Below are positions 21,002-29,825 of a stretch of DNA of 64,000 nt, piece after piece. The notes under the pieces were generated by a model that made no database searches, was not told the origin of the DNA, and worked only from the letters and a program-made list of their open reading frames with translations. Each line of letters opens with the position of its first letter. Within the stretch, counting starts at the first letter, position 1. The position numbers and the translations under genes are program-made. Source of the DNA: Tepidibacter mesophilus (GTDB lineage Bacteria > Bacillota > Clostridia > Peptostreptococcales > Peptostreptococcaceae); NCBI RefSeq assembly GCF_002724055.1, contig NZ_BDQY01000013.1:1-64000 (forward strand), written 5' to 3'.

Positions 21002-21274
21002 GGTATTTAACTTTCATAATGGGAAAAGATTAACTTTTCCTGTTGTGATTTCTGTATATTTTTACGTTAAGAGTTTCCTTAGTTATTTAATCTAAATATT
21101 TGTAAATCCATTGATTTAAAGGAACGCTAATTTTAAGATTGATAGTTCTAATTTCTTAATTATATTAAAAAATTAGTTATAGTAAAAATAGAGTCATGGG
21201 TTTATTTTTATATTTTGTTCTATTTAAAATATAGAGAATTAACTTAAATGTGTGGTTAGGTAGGTGCAGATAAT
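21002..21274. other. Intergenic stretch with no recognisable element
   Basis: These 273 AT-rich bases between the GtrII-like and GtrB-like genes hold no convincing terminator, repeat or small gene. TTTATT and TAAAAT-like words near 21200-21235 could be a weak promoter for the GtrB-like gene, but the spacing is poor. Confidence 0.4.
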
Positions 21275-22252
21275 ATGAAAAGCATTAATGAGAGTAGTTT
21301 ACTATCCATTGTTGTTCCTGCATATAATGAAGGTCAGGGATTAACTAATTTCTATAATCATTTAAAAGATATTATTGATCAATTAGAAGTTAGGACAGAA
21401 GTAATATTTATAAATGATGGAAGCAAAGATTGTACTTTAGAAGTAATAACAGAATTAAAGGCTTTAGATGATAGGATAGGATGTATTAATTTTAGTCGTA
21501 ATTTTGGTAAAGAAAGTGCAATGAAAGCTGGTTTAGATTTTGCTAATGGAGATGTCATTATTATAATGGATGCTGACCTTGAACATCCTCCGGAACTTAT
21601 TCTCGATATGGTTAATGAATGGCAAAAGGGATATGAAGTGGTATATACTAAGAGTGTTAATAGAACAGGACAAAATAGGATTAGAAAATTTTTATCTGCC
21701 TCATTTTATAGTGTATTAGATAGACTGGCAGGAAAAGAAGTAGTATTTGAAGATGGACAAAAAGATTATATACTTCTAAGTAGAAAAGCTTTGGATGCGT
21801 TATTAACTTTAGGAGAATATAATCGATTTTCGAAAGGACTATTTAAATGGATTGGGTTTAGGAGTACAGAAGTTTTATTTGAAGTTGGAACCCGTTCAGA
21901 AGGGGCTAGTAAATGGGGTATAAAAAGCTTATTACGATATTCGTTGGATGCAATAACATCTTTTTCTTTTCTTCCTCTAAGAATTTCGAGCTTTTTAGGG
22001 TTGGTAGTTTCAGTTAGTTCATTTATTTATATGATTTATATAATTTTTGATACTTTGGCTAATGGAAGTCCTGTAGCTGGATATCCAACACTGGTTACAC
22101 TCATTTTATTTTTAGGTGGTCTTAATCTAATATCACTTGGGATTATTGGGGAATATTTAGCAAGAATTTTTATTGAGGTAAAACAGAGACCACTATACAT
22201 CATTAGTGATTATGAACCAAGTAAAGAGGTAAAGTATGAAAAAGTTTGTTAA
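21275..22252 (+). CDS. GtrB-like polyprenyl-phosphate glycosyltransferase (GT2)
   Basis: This 325-residue protein transfers a hexose from a nucleotide sugar to undecaprenyl phosphate at the inner face of the membrane. The GT2 catalytic part includes SIVVPAYNEGQGL, FINDGSKDCT and MDADLEHPPE (the DxD-type site), then NRTGQNRIRKFLSASFY. Two C-terminal membrane helices (about 235-300) end in LGIIGEYLARIFIEVKQRP, characteristic of the GtrB/DPM group. It overlaps the start of the GtrA-like gene by 17 nt, a mark of coupling. It is the middle member of the GtrII-GtrB-GtrA set. Confidence 0.9.
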   Translation: MKSINESSLLSIVVPAYNEGQGLTNFYNHLKDIIDQLEVRTEVIFINDGSKDCTLEVITELKALDDRIGCINFSRNFGKESAMKAGLDFANGDVIIIMDADLEHPPELILDMVNEWQKGYEVVYTKSVNRTGQNRIRKFLSASFYSVLDRLAGKEVVFEDGQKDYILLSRKALDALLTLGEYNRFSKGLFKWIGFRSTEVLFEVGTRSEGASKWGIKSLLRYSLDAITSFSFLPLRISSFLGLVVSVSSFIYMIYIIFDTLANGSPVAGYPTLVTLILFLGGLNLISLGIIGEYLARIFIEVKQRPLYIISDYEPSKEVKYEKVC

Positions 22253-22634
22253 AAAATTTAATAATCAGTTTATGCGATTTGTGATTGTTGGAGGAATTAA
22301 TACTTTTAATTTTTATGTATTATATTATTTATTATTATTAAATATAAATTATAAGATTTCATATATAGTAGCATATATTCTAAGTATGATAGGATCTTAC
22401 TTTTTAAATACATATTTTGTATATAAGCAAGCACCATCATGGGCGAAATTTTTTCAATTTCCGTTGGTATATATAGTGCAATTAATTTTGAACTTTGTTT
22501 TTGTATATGTTTGTGTAGAATGGTTATTTATATCAAAAGAGTGGGCTCCTATTATCTTAATCCCAATTTCGGTACCAATAACTTTTTTCATCTCTAGATA
22601 TATTATTGCAAGAAATGCCAATGCTAAGGCGTAG
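22236..22634 (+). CDS. GtrA-like flippase subunit
   Basis: This small membrane protein of 132 residues has four predicted helices. The N-terminal signature RFVIVGGINTFNFYVLYYLL fits the GtrA family, as do the middle SYFLNTYFVYK and the C-terminal PISVPITFFISRYII. GtrA proteins are thought to move polyprenyl-phosphate-glucose across the membrane for a GtrII-type enzyme. Its start lies inside the end of the GtrB-like gene, preceded by AAAGAGG. Confidence 0.88.
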   Translation: MKKFVKKFNNQFMRFVIVGGINTFNFYVLYYLLLLNINYKISYIVAYILSMIGSYFLNTYFVYKQAPSWAKFFQFPLVYIVQLILNFVFVYVCVEWLFISKEWAPIILIPISVPITFFISRYIIARNANAKA

Positions 22635-22785
22635 GATATTACAAATATAAAAATTATTTAAGATTGACTTTAAATATTAGTTTTATGAAATAAATAATAG
22701 ATACATATCAATTTAAAATAAAAGTATATGAGAGTGTGTATATTGTACAATATAGGAATATATTAAGTATCTGTAAGGGGGTATA

Positions 22786-24279
22786 ATGAAAAAATTAAAA
22801 ATTGCATGTATTTTAGATGAGTTTTCTTATAAATGTTTTTCTTATGAAAGTAATTTTATAAATTTAAAAGCTTATAACTGGAAAGAGATTTTAAGAGAAT
22901 ATTCTCCGGATTTTTTATTTGTAGAATCTGTTTGGTTAGGTGCAGATGAAAGTTGGAAGGGAAAGATTGTTACAGATTATGGAAGATTTAACAAAGCGTT
23001 TTTTAAGACTTTAGTAAGAAGGCATAAAAAAAGAGAGCTTAGAAAATTAGTCTATTGGTGCAAAAAGCATAATATACCTACTGTATTTTGGAACAAAGAA
23101 GACCCTGTACACTTTGATAAATTTATAGATAGTGCTAAGTTATTTGACTATGTTTTTACTACTGATGCAGATATGATTCAAAGATATAAAAAAGAATTAA
23201 GTCATGATCGAGTATATTGTTTGCCTTTTGCTGCTCAACCTAAAATGCATAACCCCATAAAACTAGATTTTGATAGGAAAAATAAATTGTGCTTTGCAGG
23301 TGCATATTATCAGAGCCATGAAGAACGAAAAAAGGATATGAAAGAGATACTTGACATTGCAGTAGATTATGGAATCGATATTTATGATAGATTCCATAAT
23401 CTAGACACTAGAAATAAATTTCCTGATAAGTATAAACCTTGTATTGTAGGTAATATAAATTATGATGATATTCATTTGGCATATAAAGGATACAAGGGTT
23501 TAATTAACCTTAATACAGTAAAAAAATCCCCAACAATGTTTTCAAGAAGAGTTTTTGAAGTTTTGGTTTCTGGAACTCCTGTAATAAGTAATTATGCAAA
23601 AGGAATAAAAGACCTTTTAGGTAACGATATAGTTCTTATGGGAAAGAATAAAGAAGAACATGAAAAAAATATTCAAAGGATTTTAAGTGATGAAGAGTAT
23701 TGGAATGAAATTTCAGTAAAAGGGGTTAGAAAAGTTTTATCAGAACATACATATAGGCATAGATTATTGTATATTTTACAAAAGATAGGATATGAGATTG
23801 AAGAGGAAAAACCAACAGTATCTATTGTTGCATATGCTAATAAAGTAGATGAGGTAAAAAAATCAATTGAATTTTTTAATGATCAAGTTTTTGAAAATAA
23901 AGAGTTAAATATAATTGTTTCTAGTAAAGCGTTAAAAGAAGATTTAAGAAATAAAAATATTAAATTTTTTGAAGAAGAAGAAATAAACGAAATAGACATT
24001 AAAGATTATATAGGCTATGTTAACGTAAATAGCAATTACGATGAACATTACTTAGTAGATTTAATATTATCATTATATTATACAGATGCTAAAGTAATAG
24101 GAAAAAGTAAAGATATTCAATATTCATATGTCCATCAATTAAATACACATTTATGCATTATAAAAAAAGAAGTTTTGTGTGGATTATCGAATAAAGAGAT
24201 ATTAGATACGTTAAAATATGGTTATATTTCATCAATAGATTTTGATCCCAAAATCAAATTATTTTCTGTAAATAAATAG
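22786..24279 (+). CDS. CgeB/DUF3880-like glycosyltransferase with degenerate GT2-like tail
   Basis: This 497-residue cytoplasmic protein resembles the first half of the large transferase at 14196. Shared motifs are IACILDEFSY, FWNKEDPVHFDKFIDSA, FTTDADMIQRYKK, PFAAQPKMHNP, CFAGAYY, and SPTMFSRRVFEVLVSGTPVIS. The first 340 residues form the transferase. Residues 345-497 look like a shortened GT2 module without a clear DxD site, so it may be structural. The two genes probably arose by duplication and then came to serve different linkages. AAGGGGG lies before the start, and the 150 nt upstream hold nothing obvious. Confidence 0.8.
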   Translation: MKKLKIACILDEFSYKCFSYESNFINLKAYNWKEILREYSPDFLFVESVWLGADESWKGKIVTDYGRFNKAFFKTLVRRHKKRELRKLVYWCKKHNIPTVFWNKEDPVHFDKFIDSAKLFDYVFTTDADMIQRYKKELSHDRVYCLPFAAQPKMHNPIKLDFDRKNKLCFAGAYYQSHEERKKDMKEILDIAVDYGIDIYDRFHNLDTRNKFPDKYKPCIVGNINYDDIHLAYKGYKGLINLNTVKKSPTMFSRRVFEVLVSGTPVISNYAKGIKDLLGNDIVLMGKNKEEHEKNIQRILSDEEYWNEISVKGVRKVLSEHTYRHRLLYILQKIGYEIEEEKPTVSIVAYANKVDEVKKSIEFFNDQVFENKELNIIVSSKALKEDLRNKNIKFFEEEEINEIDIKDYIGYVNVNSNYDEHYLVDLILSLYYTDAKVIGKSKDIQYSYVHQLNTHLCIIKKEVLCGLSNKEILDTLKYGYISSIDFDPKIKLFSVNK

Positions 24280-24307
24280 CTTTTAGTAAGTAAAGGTGGT
24301 ATTGAGT

Positions 24308-25381
24308 GTGAAGCCTAAAATAAGTATGATATTACCAATTTATAATGTAGAAGAATATATAGAAGAAGCTTTAGAGTCAATCATTAATCAAACTATGGGT
24401 ATAGAAAATTTAGAAGTTATAATGGTAAACGATGGTTCGGCTGATAATAGTAGATTAATTATAGATGAATATGCTGGAAAATATAAGAATTTTAAAAGCT
24501 TTCACTTTGATAAGCCTAGTGGAGCAGCAGGGAGTCCCAGAAATTTTGGAATACAAAAAGCAATAGGTGAATATATAATGTTTCTAGATCCTGATGATTT
24601 GTATACATCAAATGCATGTGAGTTATTGTATAATACTGCTAAAAAATATGATAGTGATATTGTAATGGGAACCTTTGAACTTTTTAATTCAAAAAAACAA
24701 TGGCAACATCCATTATTTATAAAGTCATCAAATAAAATGTTTCCTAATAAATTAATTGAACCAAAAATTAATTTAAAAATAGAAGAAAGTCCAGAGTTAT
24801 TAATGGCACCGGCAATAGCAGTAACAAAGATATTTAAATCTGATTTTATCAAAGATAAAGATATAAATTTCCCAGAGGGGATGGTTTCTGAGGATGCAGT
24901 TTTTGCGGTAGAGAGTTTTTTATTAGCGGAAAAAATAAGCTTTATACCACACACTGTATATAGATATCGTCAAAGAGAAAATGATAGAAATCCATCAATC
25001 ACACAAAAACCTAAGTTGAAATTTTTTCAAGATTTTAGTGAATCAAGAAAAATAATTATAAGTTTATATGAAGAACACTCAATTTTAAAGTATAAACAAG
25101 TTAGATATTTATTAGATTTAGAACATTTAATTTTCAAATTATCACAAACTAATTATCTATCATATGAAAGAAGAGTAGATATTTTAGATACAGTGTATTG
25201 GTTTATATACAAAAGTAAAGATTTTGAATTAGCCCCTAATGATATAGGAACAAAATATATATTAGATTTTATTATAGATAAAAAATATAATCGAGCATTC
25301 AAATTAATATATATAAAGAGAAGCAAAATGTATCGTATAATAAATAAAATAGTTAATTATTTACCAACTACAAAAAAGTAA
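24308..25381 (+). CDS. Glycosyltransferase family 2
   Basis: This 357-residue cytoplasmic transferase has a GT-A fold: SMILPIYNVEEYIEEAL, VMVNDGSADNS and the DxD-type FLDPDDLY. PEGMVSEDAVFAVE carries the likely base of the ExD/EDA type seen in teichoic-acid and capsule transferases. The C-terminal 130 residues are helical and Lys-rich. A GTG at 24308 stands 8 nt after AAAGGTGG; the GTG at 24296 lies within that site. The donor sugar is unknown. Confidence 0.85.
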   Translation: MKPKISMILPIYNVEEYIEEALESIINQTMGIENLEVIMVNDGSADNSRLIIDEYAGKYKNFKSFHFDKPSGAAGSPRNFGIQKAIGEYIMFLDPDDLYTSNACELLYNTAKKYDSDIVMGTFELFNSKKQWQHPLFIKSSNKMFPNKLIEPKINLKIEESPELLMAPAIAVTKIFKSDFIKDKDINFPEGMVSEDAVFAVESFLLAEKISFIPHTVYRYRQRENDRNPSITQKPKLKFFQDFSESRKIIISLYEEHSILKYKQVRYLLDLEHLIFKLSQTNYLSYERRVDILDTVYWFIYKSKDFELAPNDIGTKYILDFIIDKKYNRAFKLIYIKRSKMYRIINKIVNYLPTTKK

Positions 25382-25401
25382 AGGTGGAGTAAATAAAAAA
25401 T

Positions 25402-27414
25402 ATGAAGCAGATATTTAAAGATTTTATTTTAAAATATGTTGGATATGGAGAATCATATATATTTGCTCAAAATATATATGAGAAGCTTAAAAATATTTCT
25501 GTTTATTTTAAAAAATATAAAAAAAAGTGTATTAATAGTTTAGATATATTTATAAGAATATTGGTACTATATAAAGAAAATAGTACAAGTGAATGTAATG
25601 AAAGCGAGATAAAAACATTAGCTAGAAGAATAGCTGTACCTATTACAAATAAAAATACACCATTAGTGAGTATAATTATACCTAATAAAGATGGATTAAA
25701 ATATTTGAAGGTATTAATATCTTCTTTAAAAATGAATACTATATATAGGAACTATGAAGTAATCATAGTTAACAATAAGAGTAGTAATAAATTGCAAAAA
25801 TATTTTAAGAAGGTTAATTTTAATAATTTAAAATGTGTTTATAGTTATGAAAATTTAGATTTTTTTGACAGCATTAATTTAGGAGTTCAAAATTCAAAAG
25901 GAGAATATTTGGTTTTTCTTGATAATCGAACTATTCCTCTTTATGGTTGGTTAAGCGAAATGGTTAGGACTTTTGAGAATCAATCAAATTGCGGAATTGT
26001 AGGATCTAAGTTAATGTATAATTGCATAGGAAAAAGATGCATACAATATGAAGGTATTAAATTTAACACATATAAAGAAGATATAAATTCTTATAATTTA
26101 GAAAACTATACATCTTATTCTCATGATAATTATGATGAATACGAAAAGGAAGTACCAGCTATAAATAGTTATTGTATGTTTACTAATAGAGAAATTTTTA
26201 AACAAGTGAATGGTTTTGATACAAGACTTTACTTTGAAAAAGAGGATATAAATTACTGTTTGAAAGTACAAGCTATTAATAAAAAGGTTTTTATAAGTAA
26301 GAAATCTTTAGTACTTTGTAAAGGTTTTTTAACCGAAATAAAAACAAATAATAATGAATTAAAAATGAAAAATAATGATAAATATATATACGCTAAAGAT
26401 TTAGGAAAACAACTTAGACAAGACATTTGGGAAGAAAAATTAAATGGTAAAGAATTTTTCTGGACAGAATCAACTCTAAATATTGGTTTCTTAGTTACAG
26501 AGTATTCTCCATATACAACTGCTGGAGATTTATTTTCGGCAAATGGACTCGGAGAAGAGTTAGAAAAAATATTTGGATATAAAACTTTTTATTTTCCAAG
26601 AATGCCTATTTATGAATGGGATAAAATTCCTCAATCTATAGATGTAATAATTTCTATGAGACATGATTTTGATATTAGAATTTCTGATATATCTTCTAGA
26701 ACTCTAAAGCTTGCCTGGATTAGAGGTTCTATTAAAGACTGGTTAAATAAACCATGGATTTACAATTATGATGGTATTATTACTTCATCAAATATTGCTT
26801 TGAAAGAAGCAAGAAAAGTAGTTGGAGATGATAAGTGCTGGGGGGTAGTTCCTTTAGCTGTTCCTCCAGATACTTTAAAAGAAAAGATAGATATAGAACG
26901 AGATATAGATATAAGTTTTGTAGGAAATATTTTTGAAGTACCTAGAGATATAGTAAGAAATCTTAATTTAGATAAAGGGTTTAATTTTCACTTTTATGGA
27001 AGGCTTGAAGGTGGAATGAATCATCCTTGGGAACTTTATCATAAAGGTGTAGTTAAGCATAAAGATTTATATAAAATTTATAGTAGAAGTAAAATTGTTA
27101 TAGAAGATACAGCATCCTTTAATAAAGGAACTGTAAATCTAAGAGTTTTTGAGGCAGCAGCATGTGGAGCACTTGTAATTGCAAATGAAACTCCTGGAAT
27201 AGAGGAGTTATTTGGAGAAAATATTATTATATATAAAAATAAAGAAGATTTAACACAAAAAATACAATATTACTTAGAAAATGAAGAAGAGAGAGTAAAA
27301 CAAGCAGAAAAAGTAAGGGAAATAGTTGTTAATAATCATACTTTTAATCATAGAGCTAAAGAATTTAAAGATATAATTGATTCGGTTGTTTTAAATGAGA
27401 AAAAAACTATTTAA
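25402..27414 (+). CDS. Two-domain glycosyltransferase (GT2 + CgeB-like)
   Basis: This 670-residue cytoplasmic protein has a helical N-terminal part of about 85 residues. A GT2 domain of rhamnosyltransferase type follows at about 90-310 (VSIIIPNKDGLKYLKVLI, GEYLVFLDNRT, FDTRLYFEKEDINYCLK). A second, GT-B-type domain spans about 355-660 (TAGDLFSANGLGEELEK, DTASFNKGTVNLRVFEAAAC, then GALVIANETPGIEELFG). With the protein at 14196 it is the second multi-transferase polypeptide in the cluster, fitting a repeat unit of several sugars. The start lies 12 nt after GGTGGAG, a little far. A hairpin without T-run follows at 27426. Confidence 0.85.
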   Translation: MKQIFKDFILKYVGYGESYIFAQNIYEKLKNISVYFKKYKKKCINSLDIFIRILVLYKENSTSECNESEIKTLARRIAVPITNKNTPLVSIIIPNKDGLKYLKVLISSLKMNTIYRNYEVIIVNNKSSNKLQKYFKKVNFNNLKCVYSYENLDFFDSINLGVQNSKGEYLVFLDNRTIPLYGWLSEMVRTFENQSNCGIVGSKLMYNCIGKRCIQYEGIKFNTYKEDINSYNLENYTSYSHDNYDEYEKEVPAINSYCMFTNREIFKQVNGFDTRLYFEKEDINYCLKVQAINKKVFISKKSLVLCKGFLTEIKTNNNELKMKNNDKYIYAKDLGKQLRQDIWEEKLNGKEFFWTESTLNIGFLVTEYSPYTTAGDLFSANGLGEELEKIFGYKTFYFPRMPIYEWDKIPQSIDVIISMRHDFDIRISDISSRTLKLAWIRGSIKDWLNKPWIYNYDGIITSSNIALKEARKVVGDDKCWGVVPLAVPPDTLKEKIDIERDIDISFVGNIFEVPRDIVRNLNLDKGFNFHFYGRLEGGMNHPWELYHKGVVKHKDLYKIYSRSKIVIEDTASFNKGTVNLRVFEAAACGALVIANETPGIEELFGENIIIYKNKEDLTQKIQYYLENEEERVKQAEKVREIVVNNHTFNHRAKEFKDIIDSVVLNEKKTI

Positions 27415-27425
27415 TTTAGCAAATA

Positions 27426-27473
27426 ATAATCATTGTAATTTGTATAAAATCTATAACAAATTACAATGATTAT
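27426..27473 (+). repeat. 18-bp perfect hairpin between glycosyltransferase and ugd
   Basis: ATAATCATTGTAATTTGT (27426-27443) pairs exactly with 27456-27473 around a 12-nt loop. It lacks a T-tract on its 3' side, so it is a poor terminator. It may mark an mRNA end or protect one, 24 nt before the ugd frame. Confidence 0.6.
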
Positions 27474-27496
27474 ATAGCTGAATAAAATGCTAAGGA

Positions 27497-28828
27497 GTGA
27501 TCTATATTAGAAAAGTGTCAGTAATTGGTTCAGGATATGTAGGACTTGTTGCTGGAACATGTCTTGCTGACTTTGGACTTAATGTAATATGTGTTGATAA
27601 TGATGAATATAAAATAGAAGGATTAAAAAAAGGAATATTACCTATATATGAACCAGGACTTGATAATTTAGTAAAGAGAAATATGCATTATAAAAGACTT
27701 CATTTTACAACTGATATAAAAAAAGCAGTAGAGGAAAGTGAAGTAATATTTATAGCAGTAGGCACTCCTCCAAAAGATGATGGAAGTGCGGACCTTAAAT
27801 ATGTACTTAAGGTGGCTGAAGATATAGCTAAATATATGAATGGATATAAAGTTATAGTGGACAAATCTACAGTACCTATAGGGACTGGTCAAAAAGTTAA
27901 AAAAGTAGTCACTGATATTCTTAAGGAAAGAGTAGTAGATTACAAATTTGATGTGGTGTCTAATCCTGAGTTTTTAAGGGAAGGATCAGCTATACATGAC
28001 TTTACTCATCCAGATAGAGTTGTAATAGGCAGTGATACAAAAAAGGCTGCTAGTATAATGAAAGACGTATATAGAGTACTGTATTTAAATGAAACACCAT
28101 TTGTAGAAACTAATATAGAAACAGCAGAAATGATAAAATATGCTTCGAATGCATTTTTAGCTATGAAGATAACGTACATAAATGAAGTTGCTAATCTATG
28201 TGAAAAAGTAGGAGCCAATGTACAACATGTTGCAAAAGCAATGGGTAGAGATGGTAGAATAAGCCCTAAGTTTTTACATGCAGGTCCTGGATATGGAGGT
28301 TCTTGTTTTCCTAAGGATACGAGAGCTTTAGCTAATATAGCAAGAGAATATGGTGAAACAATATCCTTAATAGAAGAAACTGTAAAAGCTAATGAAAGAC
28401 AAAAGTTTAAAATGGTAGAAAAAATAAGGAGTGCTATAGGAAGTTTAGAAGGAAAAACTTTAGGAATACTAGGTATAACTTTTAAGCCTAAGACTGATGA
28501 TATGAGAGAATCCCCTTCATTAGTAATATTAACAGAACTTGCAAAACTTGGGGCTAAAATGAAGATATTTGATCCAGAAGCTAAAAAAGAATCTGAATGG
28601 AGATTAGAACATATAAAAGATTGCATAGAGTTTTGTGAAGATGAGTATGAAGCAAATATTAATACAGATGCATTAGTTATAATAACAGAGTGGCATCAGT
28701 TTAGAAATATGGATTTAGATAGATTAAAAGAAACTATGAAAGATAACTATTTTTTTGATTTAAGAAATATATATGAAAAAGAAATAGTAGAAGAAAAAGG
28801 TTTTAAGTATTTTGGAGTAGGAGTTTAA
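27497..28828 (+). CDS. ugd: UDP-glucose 6-dehydrogenase
   Basis: This cytoplasmic NAD-dependent enzyme makes UDP-glucuronic acid. It has VSVIGSGYVGLVAG at the N-terminus, VGTPPKDDGSADL, NPEFLREGSAI, the catalytic Cys in GPGYGGSCFPKDTRAL (residue 270 counted from the first codon) and GITFKPKTDDMRESPS. The start is uncertain: the GTG at 27497 overlaps the strong site TAAGGAGTGATC, while an ATT at 27506 sits 8 nt after AAGGAG and would give the family's normal beginning (RKVSVIG). The next GTG at 27515 is too distant. The true protein is therefore probably three residues shorter. UDP-GlcA may be a building block for the glycosyltransferases around it. Confidence 0.93.
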   Translation: MIYIRKVSVIGSGYVGLVAGTCLADFGLNVICVDNDEYKIEGLKKGILPIYEPGLDNLVKRNMHYKRLHFTTDIKKAVEESEVIFIAVGTPPKDDGSADLKYVLKVAEDIAKYMNGYKVIVDKSTVPIGTGQKVKKVVTDILKERVVDYKFDVVSNPEFLREGSAIHDFTHPDRVVIGSDTKKAASIMKDVYRVLYLNETPFVETNIETAEMIKYASNAFLAMKITYINEVANLCEKVGANVQHVAKAMGRDGRISPKFLHAGPGYGGSCFPKDTRALANIAREYGETISLIEETVKANERQKFKMVEKIRSAIGSLEGKTLGILGITFKPKTDDMRESPSLVILTELAKLGAKMKIFDPEAKKESEWRLEHIKDCIEFCEDEYEANINTDALVIITEWHQFRNMDLDRLKETMKDNYFFDLRNIYEKEIVEEKGFKYFGVGV

Positions 28829-28835
28829 TATTAAT

Positions 28836-29804
28836 ATGAAAATATCTATAGTCATTCCAAATTATAATGGGAAAAATTATTTAAAAGAGTGCTTAAATTC
28901 TTTATTAAAACAATCTTTTGACAAATTTGAAATAATAATAATAGATAATGATTCAAAAGATGGAAGTATAGAATACTTAAAAGATAACTATAAAAATATA
29001 ATAGTAAAGAAATTAAAAAAAAATTATGGATTTTCTAAGGCTGTAAATGAAGGGATAAAAATATCTAAAGGAGAATATGTTGTACTTTTAAATAACGATA
29101 CAGAAGTTGATGAATATTGGCTTGAAAATTTATATGGATGTATAAAAAATGATAAGAATATATTTTCTGTTTCATCTAAAATGATTCAATATTATAATAA
29201 AAATTTAATAGATGATGCGGGTGATGAGTATACGTTACTTGGATGGACTTTAAAAACTGGGGACGGAAAATCTGCAAATAAATATGATAAAAAAAGAGAA
29301 ATATTTAGTTCATGTGCAGGCGCTGCTATATATAGGAAAAAAATATTTGATGAAATAGGATATTTTGATGAGAATTTCTTTGCATATATGGAAGATGTTG
29401 ACATGGGATATAGATCTAAAATTTATGGATATAAAAACATATACTGTCCAGATGCTATAGTTTATCATATAGGAAGTGGAACGACTGGGAGTAGGTATAA
29501 TGAGTTTAAAGTAAAACTTTCAGCAAGAAATAATATATATGTTCCATATAAAAATATTCCTGTTTTACAACTAATCATTAATTTCCCGTTTTTAATATTA
29601 GGTTTTTTGATTAAATATTTATTTTTCACTAAAAAAGGATTTGGAAAAATATACCTAAATGGATTAAAAGAAGGACTTACTACTTTAAATAAAATAGAAA
29701 AAATAAAATATAAAAATAAAAACTTTTTGAATTATTTATTAATAGAGTTGAATTTAATAGAAAATACTTCGAAATATTTCATTCAAAAAATATTAAAGTT
29801 TTAG
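28836..29804 (+). CDS. Glycosyltransferase family 2, rhamnosyltransferase-like
   Basis: This 322-residue protein has a GT2 domain in its first 230 residues: SIVIPNYNGKNYLKECL, IIDNDSKDGS, YVVLLNNDTEVDE and FFAYMEDVDMGYRSKIYGYK. The ED-D motif and the later YHIGSGTTGS are typical of rhamnosyltransferases of the WbbL/RfbF group. One hydrophobic segment lies near 250-270. The start follows ugd by 7 nt, with AGGAG inside the end of ugd, indicating coupling. dTDP-rhamnose made in this cluster is a plausible donor. Confidence 0.85.
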   Translation: MKISIVIPNYNGKNYLKECLNSLLKQSFDKFEIIIIDNDSKDGSIEYLKDNYKNIIVKKLKKNYGFSKAVNEGIKISKGEYVVLLNNDTEVDEYWLENLYGCIKNDKNIFSVSSKMIQYYNKNLIDDAGDEYTLLGWTLKTGDGKSANKYDKKREIFSSCAGAAIYRKKIFDEIGYFDENFFAYMEDVDMGYRSKIYGYKNIYCPDAIVYHIGSGTTGSRYNEFKVKLSARNNIYVPYKNIPVLQLIINFPFLILGFLIKYLFFTKKGFGKIYLNGLKEGLTTLNKIEKIKYKNKNFLNYLLIELNLIENTSKYFIQKILKF

Positions 29805-29825
29805 ATTAATAGGAGGAAGCTGAAA

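Noticed and set aside
27426..27473. Intrinsic terminator before ugd
   Set aside because: The stem is perfect but no T-tract follows, so it is listed as a hairpin only.
28006..28626. 206-residue open frame on the - strand within ugd
   Set aside because: It mirrors the codon pattern of a clear + strand enzyme, has no ribosome-binding site and shows no family features; the same holds for the other reverse-strand frames, including those repeated in the S-layer duplicates.
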